A stretch of DNA of 64,000 bases. It comes from Cepaea nemoralis (taxonomy: Eukaryota > Mollusca > Gastropoda > Stylommatophora > Helicidae). Shown one piece after another: positions 30,473-42,400 of the stretch. The notes below the pieces were generated by a model that did no database searches, was not told where the DNA came from, and saw only the letters and a program-made list of their open reading frames with translations. The stretch covers positions 1 to 64,000 of the forward strand of contig JACEFZ010001387.1 of NCBI GenBank assembly GCA_014155875.1. Reading direction: 5' to 3'. A program made the position numbers and the translations under genes. Position 1 is the first letter of the stretch. The number at the start of each line of letters is the position of its first letter.

Positions 30473-33400
30473 CGCTTTTCCATCCTGTTTCAGGATATTG
30501 CGGTCAACACCAGCATCTTTCAGCTGTATGTTGATTCCTAGGCTAGATTACGCTCATCAGCACGCCACGACTTTCTGAGCGACCGGCTCCATACTCTCAT
30601 AAGTCACTTTTGCGATTCGAACCACTGCTAATTCTTGTCGCGTCACGTGACGAGAGTATTCGGGGTTAGCGGAGAAAGCTGCTAACCCCTCAGCCATGGA
30701 GCCGATATAAAGTGTAGAATGTGTGACGTATATTCTAAAGTGTATATAGACTCAGATCAGTGTTCAGGAGTATAGTCATTCTCATCACTGTGCTGAGAAA
30801 ACACTAGCACCATGTATTCCAGGCAAGCAATCTCACCAAGGTGATGCTCCTCCAGTCACGTGAAGACTTCCTCCGTTGTCTCTTGAACCACTAGGATGCT
30901 TGGACACCCATGACAAACACTGTCTAATGAGAGTCTTCAATCTGATTCCCACTATGAATGTCCTCTGTTATTTAACTGATTGTTAATCAGAAAATTCTAA
31001 CCCTATTGTACTGGGGAAATCTTAATGGATCTAGTGTCACTGGTTTTAAAGATTCCCCATATTAACACCACAATATGAATGTTCTAGGTATCAGTATAAA
31101 TTTTGTATGAATGTTCCTGGTATCAGTAGTGTATATCTACAATGTTCTGACTGTTCAGTGATACAACTATCACTTGCTAAACATAAATCTCATCAGCATG
31201 TCCTGCTCAGCAGAAGCCAGGTTCCCGCAAACCAACTTGGGTATAAGCCCAATGTAGCGGCCTCTCAGCAACTTCTGTCTTCAAATTCTGAGCCATCATC
31301 TTCTAAAATGTGTTAGCTTCACTGTAGAAAATCATAGCACACATACGTGAACCTGTAGAATAGAGAATACTATGGTGAGGGCAACTCAATCCTGGCCGGA
31401 ATTAGGTGAGTGTAGGCCAATAGCAGCACTCACATCTATAACAGAGATCCGATCTCTGTCATACGGCCAAATAACTCATCATATGATCTGAGACATGGCA
31501 ACACCAGGAAAGAATATAAAGGAACGGGTAGAAACCCAGCAGATGCCCTACTGGAAGATCCTACCATTTCACATTCCTCTCCTCCCTCTCAACCATCCGT
31601 AATCTCTCTAATTATTACTCCACTACATTGTCCTCAACTCCCTGAGTAAAATGATATATCACACAAGCTAGTTGAAGCCACAATAGAATACTAGTGCTGA
31701 CGCTCCTATGATACTTTCTAGCACCACACTTATAGAACATTCTATCACTAATCATAATACATTATATCACCACACCTATAATACATTATATCACTGCACT
31801 TATAATACATTATATCATCGCACCTATAATACATTATATCACCGCACCTATAATACATTATATCACCGCACAGTACTGTACTCTATTCCTAATCATACTC
31901 TAAGTTAGATATGATTAATAGCCTACCATATGCCTATTCCGGTTGCTAATCGAAACTAGGCAATCACAGACTGGATCTATGTCCGCCGATAACTATCAAC
32001 AATTTGACACCCTAGTTTCTTTCATTGAGCACAACTCGGAAAACTGCACCGATCTTTCCCACTTCAGAAATCTTGATCGACTAACTCCACTTGTTTACCG
32101 CAACGCTTTTTATATTGGGCTGGAGTGACGTCACCAAAAAGTCTAGACGCTGATCCGTCCAGAATCTGGTTTCCTCCTCCTGTTCTAGACTAACTGGAGT
32201 CAATCCGCCGTCCAGTTCACTTTCATCTGGGGAATTCTTTGTCTCATACAACAAAGATCCTGGCTGTCTGTGAGCCAGAGACCTTCTCCCCACATCACAG
32301 ACTCCATCCGACTTCTAGTCCGACATTCCGTCTATCACTTCAAAGGCCGACTCCCGCCATGCAGACAGATGATGCCGTTGTTTGTCTCGAGCAACAATTT
32401 GTTAACAAAATGCCGACCGGTGTAGACATTGTAATGCGACGTATTTGTTTCTCGAACAATCCACATCATACAGAAATGCCGACCGTAGGCAGACAGTTTG
32501 ACGCGACGTATTTTTCTCATTTCATACAACATCAAAGGGTTGCTTGTTTTTGCAGACTAATGTCGGGTCTTGTTTGTCATTGATCGAACATCATGTTTAT
32601 TTTCGTGACAGATATACATCTTTGCTTTATTGACTACACAAAGGCTTTCGATAGAGTAAGAATGTCAACAAATTGTTGGGAAAGACATTAGACTGATTAA
32701 AAACATATATTGGAAACAACAAGCTGCAATAAGGATTGATAATGAAGTGGGACATTATCAGCCTATTATGAGAGGTGTTAGGCAGGGATGTGTAATGTCT
32801 ACAGATCTTTTTTCCCTATACAGTGAAAATATTTTCAGAATGTAGAAGATATAAATGGAATCAGCATTGGAGGACGAAACATCAATAACATTAGATATGC
32901 AGATGATACAGTATTGATTGCAGACAATGAACAGGATCTGCAACAATTAATAGACGCGGTCCTTCAAGAAACAAATGAAGATCGTAAAATGATTAGAGAC
33001 ATTAGACATAGACAGTCACAATTTTTTGGGCATGTTATGAGAAGAAATGATTTGGAGAACTTGGTGACAACTGGTAAGATCGAGGGGAACAGACCAAGGG
33101 GAAGACCTAGAAGCAAATACCTGGATGGCTTGGCCTTGTGGCATGGTCGAGACAGAAACACGGAGCTGATCCACGACTCTGGTGATCGAGTGAGATGGCA
33201 GAACATGACCGCCCACGCTTACCGGCATGGCACATGATGGATGGATGGATGGTTGTTGCACACAGTGAACAACTGGGATTAGAATTAAATGTAAAAAGAC
33301 AGAGATTATGGTCGTCACTAGGAAGAACGAAATACCACAATGTAATCAGAAAACAAATTCACAACCTTCATAGGCAGGTCAGTGGGTTGAGGCAGGACAG

Positions 33401-36400
33401 TGGGTTGAGGCAGGTCAATGGGTTGACCAGTTCACCACAGAGGCTTGAGACATATGTAAAGAGGTCTGTTAATACCAGATCCAAAGATCAAGGTCATATA
33501 ACCTGTTTTTCTTATATTTGAGCGGGCACTTTGGGACTTGCCAACCTGCAATGTGGTGAAGGTTTTATTAACACAATCCCAATGCCGTGCTCAAAACACA
33601 GCTGCAGGTGATTTGGAAGTAGACACCTTTGTGCTGCTTTTCATACAATGGTATGTGTTTAGGTTGTTCCGAAAGCAATGGCAAACTACTTACTATGAAC
33701 GTAAACGTACCAAGAAGTTATAAACAGCCAAACTATGCTCGGGTTAACTGCAACGTCCTGTAAAGGATACGCAACTAACTTAGGGATTGCCAGAATGGAT
33801 CTATATTAAAATAGCTGTAACAGGAAAACTAAGAAAATTGCTGATTTCTCTATTCTTCATTTCTCTTTGAGCTTATCAACATATGAGGTCATGTGCCCAT
33901 TATAATTTGTTGTATGAATGTTGCAATAATTTTAGGAACGCAAAATACAAATTTGGACTCTTCTGTTCTTCATTTCATTGGAACATCCATGTAACCAAGT
34001 AGAGTAGAAAGATGTGGACATGTCTGTTCTACTAAGTTGTAGAAATGTTCTGATAATTTGAGCGCATATTTATGGTCATATGTGTGTTATTTTCATATGT
34101 TTTATGTTCATATGACTACTTGTATTTTACATCTTCAGGCTGGTACGTCTGGTAAAGCATCCAGCAAATTTGCTAGTCTCAACAGATTACGGGAGCTGGA
34201 GCTGAGAATGGTATGTCCTCATGTTCACATTCATTTATTGACTGTTTTATTATGAAAGCTGGAGCTGAGAATGTTGTGTCCTCATGTTTACATACATTTA
34301 TTGACTGTTTTATTATGAGAGCTGGAGCTGAGAATGGTATGTACTCATTTTTGTGTATATTTTTGACTGTTTTATTATGAGAGCTGGAACGGAGAATGTT
34401 ATGTCCTCATGCTTACATACACTTATTGACTGTTTTATTATGAGAGCTGGAACTGAGAATGTTATGTCCTCATGCTTACATACACTTATTGACTGTTTTA
34501 TTATGAGAGCTGGAGCTGAGAATGGTATGTCCTCATGCTTACATACACTTATTGACTGTTTTATTATGAGAGCTGGAGCTGAGAATGGTATGGCCTCATG
34601 CTTACATACACCTATTGACTGTTTTATTATGAGAGCTGGAGCTGAGAATGGTATGTCCTCATGTTTACATACACCTATTGACTGTTTTATTATGAGAGCT
34701 GGAGTTGAGAATGGTATGTCCTCATGTTTACATACACTTATTGACTGTTTTATTATGAGAGCTGGAGCTGAGAATGGTATGTCCTCATGCTTACATACAC
34801 CTATTGACTGTTTTATTATGAGAGCTGGAGCTGAGAATGGTATGTCCTCATGTTTACATACACTTATTACTGTTTTCTTATGAGAGCTGGAACTGAGAAT
34901 GTTATGTCCTCATGCTTACATACACCTATTGACTGTTTTATTATGAGAGCTGGAGCTGAGAATGGTATATACTCATTTTTGTGTATATTTATTGACTGTT
35001 TTATTATGAGAGCTGGAGTTGAGAATGGTATGTCCTCATGTTTACATACACCTATTGACTGTTTTATTATGAGAGCTGGAACTGAGAATGTTATGTCCTC
35101 ATGCTTACATACACCTATTGACTGTTTTATTATGAGAGCTGGAGCTGAGAATGGTATATACTCATTTTTGTGTATATTTATTGACTGTTTTATTATGAGA
35201 GCTGGAACTGAGAATGTTATGTCCTCATGCTTACATACACCTATTGACTGTTTTATTATGAGAGCTGGAGCTGAGAATGGTATATACTCATTTTTGTGTA
35301 TATTTATTGACTTTTATTATGAGAGCTGGAGCTGAGAATGGTATGTTCTCATGTTTACATACACTTATTACTGTTTTCTTATGAGAGCTGGAGCTGAGAA
35401 TGGTATATACTCATTTTTGTGTATATTTATTGACTGTTTTATTATGAGAGCTGGAACGGAGAATGTTATGTCCTCATGCTTACATACACTTATTGACTGT
35501 TTTATTATGAGAGCTGGAGCTGAGAATGGTATGTCCTCATTCTTACATACACCTATTGACTGTTTTATTATGAGAGCTGGAGTTGAGAATGGTATGTCCT
35601 CATGCTTACATACACTTATTGACTGTTTTATTATGAGAGCTGGAACTGAGAATGTTATGTCCTCATGCTTACATACACTTATTGACTGTTTTATTATGAG
35701 AGCTGGAACTGAGAATGTTATGTCCTCATGCTTACATACACTTATTGACTGTTTTATTACGAGAGCTGGAACTGAGAATGGTATGTCCTCATGCTTACAT
35801 ACACCTATTGACTGTTTTATTATGAGAGCTGGAGTTGAGAATAGTATATCCTCATACTTACATACACCTATTGACTGTTTTATTACGAGAGCTGGAATGG
35901 AGAATAGTATGTCCTCATGTTTACATACATTTATTGACTGTTTTATTACGAGAGCTGGAGCTGAGGATGGCATGTCCTCATGCTTACATACACTTATTGA
36001 CATTTTTATTATGAGAGCTGAAGCTGAGAATGGTATATCCTCTTGCTTACATACACTTATTAACACTTATGTGATAATTTCACTGAGGTTATTTCCAAGG
36101 AGGTTTCTATGTAGATATTTTCTAGTTAGCTTATGGACGGCCGAGAAGATCAATATCCACATAATTCAAGAGGTCGAGTGAGTAGGTGCATGTGCTAATT
36201 CCACTTAGGTCATTTCCAAGGGTGGGAGTCAGCATGATCGAATGGATAAGAGCGCTTGCTCTTAAACTTCCGATGTGCTGATGCCGAGGTAGCAGGCTCA
36301 ACCCCTACACCAGTCAGTCAGTCTAAACTGTTGACTTCTCAATCTTGATTTGGGGATGCAAATTACAAATACCCCAGAAGCGGGTTCACTAGATGGTAAG

Positions 36401-39400
36401 GGACACTTGTAATAGGGAAAGCTAATCCATGTGCAAACCATCAATCCAGTTCAAAAGAATTAGTAGCGTGTGTGGATTTCGCTTGAGTTCAAAGCAAATG
36501 AGCGCCAAAAAAAAAATCTGTAAGAATCTGTTTCAACATGCTCAAGACATTTCCAAGAATCTGTTTCAACATGCTCAAGACATTTCCAAGAATCTGTTTC
36601 AACAGGCTCAAGATATTTCCAAGAATCTGTTTCAACATGCTCAGTTAGGACATTTCCAAGAATCTGTGTTTCTACATGCTCAGTTAGGATATTTCCAAGA
36701 ATCTGTTTCAACATGCTCAAGACTTTTCCAAGAATCTGTTTCAACATGCTCAGTCAGGACATTTCCAAGAATCTGTTTCAACATGTTCAGTAAGGGCATT
36801 TCCAAGAATCTGTTTCAACATGCTCAGATAGGGCATTTCCAAGAATCTGTTTCAACATGCTCAGTTAGGACATTTCCAAGAATCTATGTTTCAACATATT
36901 CAGGACATTTTCAAGAATCTGTTTCAGCATGTTCAGTTAGGGCATTTCCAAGAATCTGTGTTTCTACATGCTCAGTTAGGATATTTCCAAGAATTTGTGT
37001 TTCAATATACTCAAGACATTTCCAATAGTCTGTATTTCAACATGCTCACTTAGGACATTTTCAAGAATAAAAGTGAGTGACCACTACTAAAACATGATCA
37101 GGCAAGGCACTTTGTCAACATATATATGTTATTATCAACTTATATAATATGGTTGTAGTTAAAACTGGTAAGTAAGTTTCATGTCAGTAAGTGAAGAGAC
37201 GTACACCTTTTCTCCTATGATAGTATTTGCATGTATTTCAGCTTTGTCATGGAGGCAACATATTTATACATAATTTAAAGGTAATTCTTCTACTTTACAG
37301 AATGAGGCTCGAAAACTGAATCATGTAGAAGTTGTTGCAGAAGATGAGAGGAAGAAAAGACCGCAGAATTTTGATGCCAAGCGCAAACGTTTGGAGTGGG
37401 AAGAAGAGCAAGAGCAAAAGAAAAAGGTTTGTGTTTGATAAATAAGTTAGTTGCATATTCTTTACAGGACGTAGCAGTCAACTCCAGCATTTTTTGGCTG
37501 TTTGTGATTCCTGGGCAAATTTACGTTCAGGAGTTTGCCATTGTTTTCTGAACGATTGGCACTCATACCAATGTATGGAAACCAACGCTTCCAAATCACC
37601 CACAGCTGTGCCCCGAACGCGAAATGCGGGATTATGAATTGCATCCGTAACTCTTTCACTACAGAGCCAGCTGGTGTTTGATACCTCATCATAAAGTGAA
37701 TTATGTTGAACTGTTTCCAGGCCTGTCTAAGTGAATCAAAGTTTGTCATTTATGTCAATACTGATACTGAATCCAATTATTGATGGTGTTTCTGAAGAAG
37801 GAACCTGTGGATGTTTACTCTTCTGTGACATGGGGTAGTGGAGTGGATGTCTAGGCTTTTCAGAAAAGGGTGAAAAAAAATGGAAGTGTTCCATGTGTAC
37901 ACTATGTAAAGTCCCTTAGTAGGCTGTTCAGATGTAGAGCAGTGTGATTATTCCGACGCAGAGACATCCTGTACTGCAAGGATTTGCAGTCAGAAGTGTT
38001 GCTTCACTGAGCTGAGACCAACCTTTTAATTTTGAATATTTGTAGAATTGTATTACATTCAAGGGGACCACAGTGGCATAATGGTTAGGACCCTTGCCTA
38101 TGAAGACAGTAGACTGGGTTCAATGCCAATCAAATACAGGATTATATATTCTGACCAGTTTGATTCTGGTTTCAACCCAACCTGATACAACATGGATACC
38201 AGACAATTTTGTGGGAATTGTTTAGGAAAGAAAGGGAGTTGGCCACCTCACCACATATGTCACAACCTAAAATATTAGTTAGTTAGTATAGTCGATGGAT
38301 CAACATCACGGCACACGGGTGCAACCCATAAGTGCTATGAACTCCGTAGCACCGGCGAGGATCCTGAAATACTTTGGGTAGATTTTTAACTCAAAATTTT
38401 GCCCGGGCAGCACCGTTAGGCTACTCTTTTTCGATTTCCAACTGCCAAGGGATTTTTTTACGTGCGCAACAATACACACGGGCGTCCGATCTCACTACCC
38501 AGAGACCAGGGGGAATTTGTTACCAGAAGTCCACGAGAAAAAATCCCAGTATCACCGGGGCTTGAACCCGGGACCTCCAGCACTCGGGGCGGACACCATA
38601 CCTCGAGACCACGCAGCCCCCTAACCTAAAATATGTGAAGACCTGACATTTCATACCTTAGTGACTATCAGTATGGGGCTACCTATTATTAGATTCACAG
38701 ACGTTTGGTTAATTGCTTAATATAGAATCAATGCCGTTGCGTTCTGGAAAAACCCATAGATGATGCCTGGCCTTCAGCATATTGTCACAAGATATGTACT
38801 TTGGCTGTTTCACTAGCCATCCTTCATGTGGCAGGTTCTTTTGCAGAATGTTGCTTTTATCATGGCCCAGCGAAAATAAATTCTTGATCCATTGCCGGTT
38901 CTCCTGCATATTGCTTGCTTGTGTTCGTTGGCTTGAGCTCCAACGCAAAGTCCTGCATGTCGGATGAAGGCATCCTGTTGTCCAACATCAGTGTGATGTC
39001 ATACAGGACCTGAGGTTTGCGTGAGTATCCGTTGTCCCATGTCTGGCTTATTGGTGCGCAGACTGGTGGTTCCTCGCCGTACAGGCAGACACTCTCCGAC
39101 TTCGGAGGAATCGGCGATCCTATTGACTTCAGCCAGGACCCCGAAGGGACCTGTTGCCCAGGACGCTTGACGAGGACGCGTCAATAGGTCTTGGCCAGTA
39201 TATAACCCGGCCCTGGTGCCTTGGAAACACCTCTGCGTCCCTCCTGCATATTCAATCTCAAAATGTCAACTCTATGCTACCAATGACAGAAAAAGAGAAA
39301 AGAAAGATCACAACAGAAATACACTCCATGTACCAAGAAGAGAGAAAATCAGAAATGAAGAAATCGACTAAAGTGGGGGTTATAGCAGCGCTATATTTTA

Positions 39401-42400
39401 TTAGAAGGCAGCAAGTCAAATGGTTTGGCCATGAACCTAGGTTACCAACTAACAGTATACCACAACAAGCAATGATGTACAGACCAAATGGAAACAGAGG
39501 AAGAGGCCCACCATGTAAACGATGGACAGAGGGAATAGCTGAGTCCATGGGAATCTCGATACATCAAGCCCATAGATGGGCACTCTCCCGCTGTTTAGAC
39601 TTCACCTCGACACCGCAAGGTACAAGAGGAATGAGATGAGATGAGGTGTCTGCAATGTCCTGTGTCCATCTTCGCCCTTGTCCACCCTGACTTAGTCCAG
39701 TTACACCAACACATGTTGGATTAGTCCTTGCATAGACCCTGGTCCACCAGAACTACATTCACATCTAGTCACTTAGATAAAGAGGTAGAGGGGTTTGCAT
39801 GTTCCAGTGACCCCAAGAGCTAAGCCAATGATAGCAAGCTACTGGTAGGGTCACCCATGCCAGACAGGTCAAAGGGTAGGAACCAGATGAAGAGAGACAC
39901 ACACCTGCTGTCTTGTAGGTAGACGGGGACAGTCAGAGGTTAGGGAACACAAACCTGAAAAATGTATTGTCAGATTCACTGAGCCACAGGCTTGGCGAAA
40001 CTGCAATTGCTTGCTTGCTTGTGTTCGTTGGCTTGAGCTCCAACGCGAAGTCCTGTATGTCGGATGAAGGCATCCTGTTGTCCAACATCAGTGTGATGTC
40101 ATGCAGGACCTGAGGTTTGCGTGAGTATCCGTTGTCCCATGTCTGGCTTATTGGTGTGCAGACTGGTGGTTCCTCGCCGTACGGGCAGACACTCTCCGAC
40201 TTCGGAGGAATCGGCGATCCTACTGACTTTAGCCAGGACCCCGAAGGGACCTGTTGCCCAGGACGCTCGACGAGGACTCGTCAATAGGTCTTGGCCAGTA
40301 TATAACCCGGCCCTGGTGCCTTGGAAACACCTCTGCGTCCCAAACTGCAATTCAATTCACTTTATTATGTCCCAAATTCACAATCACAGACCTGATTGAT
40401 TGATTGATTTAGGAATCGACATCACAGTATTTGGGGCATTTCCATAAGTGCTCCGTCCCCATCCTCAGCATCCAGCGAAGAGTTCCAACACTAATAGTAC
40501 CAGTAGCAGTCTGATTATAAGTCCGTCTCGCCTTTCCTTTGAGCGTCGGCCAGATCCCCTCGTCACTCCTCACTGTCTCATTCTTGCCAGACCATGGTAA
40601 TCCATTTGCTCCTCAGAGGTGTGCACGTGCTCCCACAAGGCCGCAATCACATCTGCCTTGTCGTGTATCAATACTCCACCAAGTTCTGCAGAGCCGTTCA
40701 TTTCCCAGCATACCGGCATGCCCCGGAGAAAAGATCCAGACGATGCTTGTCACCCGTGACCTCCGAAGCGAAGCAAGCCACTCCGCACGAAGCCTGCCTG
40801 TCCTCATCCTCGTCAGCATGCTTTCTGAGTCAGTTACAATCACGATGTGTGTGTGTGTCATTCTCCATCCAGTGGAGAGCCGCAGTGACTGCCTCCACCT
40901 CCATTCTTAAGCTGGATGTTATGGTATCATATGCCAGGCTCTCCTGCCCCAAACATCGACCATTAGCTTTGGCTATGAACCCCCAGCGACTTCTCTCACC
41001 TCTTGACACCGAACCATCTGTGTAGATAATCACATCACCCGAGTGAGCATTGTCCTGAATTAGTTGCTGGATTTCCACTTCCAGTGGCCCCTGCTGGCCA
41101 CTCCCGGCTTAATGTGATTATAACTCTGCAAAAGTCTGACTGCTCCGCTGGCACTCTGACCCACTCCTCTCCACAGCCTAATGTTCTCCCAAGGGGCACA
41201 CCTGTCTGATCGTATCCTCCGCCTGAGCCATCCATGATTTCCCTCTTATCAGTCGCTGACCCTTAACTGCGTCCAGCGCCTCATGCAGTGGGTGGTCTGT
41301 GTCTGCAGCTACTCTGAGGTATGCCTTCGACCTGCATCACCTTGAGCCTACCAGCAACAGTCGGCAGACCAAGGATGTAACGCATACACACTACTGGGGT
41401 GTCTCTAGTGCATCCCAGAATGACCCGCATAGCTTCGTTCTGTATGCGCTCTAACTTCACCAGCTGACTCTCTGAGACAGTGAGCAGACCTAATCCATAA
41501 TCAATTACTGAGAGGATCAAGTGCTGGTATAGTGTGAAAAGCATTCTCTGCTCTGTGTCCATTGCAGCCATAGTTTTAAGTGCACTGAGTCCCTTTTGAG
41601 ATCTTGTCACAACCGTCTCCACATGGTCCTTGAAGGATAGGCTCCTGTCAAATGTGATCCCCAGATACTTCAGGTTGTTCTCTCTGCTGACATTTCTACC
41701 ATCTATCGCGAGGCTTAGGACATCAGCTGTTACAATCCTGTTGTCCAGAGAGCACCACAAAACAGCCGCCTTTTCCGGGTGGATGACAGCACTCATTTCT
41801 GTGCACCAGTCAATCACTTTATCTACTGTCGCCTGTAACTCCTGGGCTGTTTGCTCCCTATCTCTCCCCTGCCTATATGCAAGAATATCATCTGCAAATG
41901 TTAGTATTCTTCCAACCCCTGGTGCTTCTAGGTTTGCAATCTTGCTCGTATACACATTAACCCTTTACAGGGCAGACGCTTGTCCGTTTTGTAGCCCTGA
42001 ACGGGCAAGATTTTTTCAGGTTCTGTAAAAATTTCGGGTCGCGTTAGTAAAAACATCACAAATAAGGTGTTAGTCAACCGATTTTAGTTAAATAAACAAC
42101 ACAATGAAGGGAAAAGCATGCAGAATATGTTACTCACGTGATTGTTGCCGGTAATCCATATATGAACACAAATATTTACGAAATACGGCATGTTGTTTGT
42201 GATTTTCCGTCATCTATACGGCAATTTACAAACACATTTTCAGAATCATAATCACTTTCTTTAAAGTCCGACTCACGACTGCTAATGCAAAGTAACGCTT
42301 TGCACTGATATCTAGCTCCGATTAATAATCAACTTCGTGCCCTTTAATGTCATTTAAATTGAACAGAGCGAAATCTTGGCTATCACTTGAAGAATCGCCG

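Larger units (their letters stand above)
30117..32610. mobile_element. 2.49-kb insertion with TGTC...GACA ends and 5-bp duplication (LTR-type?)
   Basis: Begins TGTCGTGTGTG and ends TTTTCGTGACA, flanked on both sides by GATAT (30112-30116 and 32611-32615). Removing it restores LINE-A sequence exactly. TG...CA ends with a 5-bp duplication are typical of LTR retroelement integration, so it may be a long solo LTR. No gag, pol or internal LTR pair was recognised. It contains a SINE1 and a 24-bp minisatellite. Confidence 0.7.

Noticed and set aside
31700..31908. His/Tyr-rich small protein
   Set aside because: Translation of a 24-bp minisatellite.
34353..36181. Long repeat-protein-like frames (21-residue units) on both strands
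   Set aside because: The 63-bp unit is a multiple of three and derived from exon 2 and intron bases in a different frame. The SYF2 frame itself meets a stop in the first unit.
36225..36310. tRNA gene candidates at SINE heads (also 30690, 38600, 49900, 59970)
   Set aside because: A and B boxes are present but the cloverleaf is incomplete and each continues into a shared SINE body and A tail.
36429..37028. 199-codon frame with [11 protein letters not shown] repeats
   Set aside because: A 33-39-bp minisatellite in SYF2 intron 2, starting from a SINE tail; no splice or start support.
38913..40341. LTR pair flanking a small retroelement
   Set aside because: The two ~330-bp repeats each have their own, different flanking duplication, so they are separate insertions.
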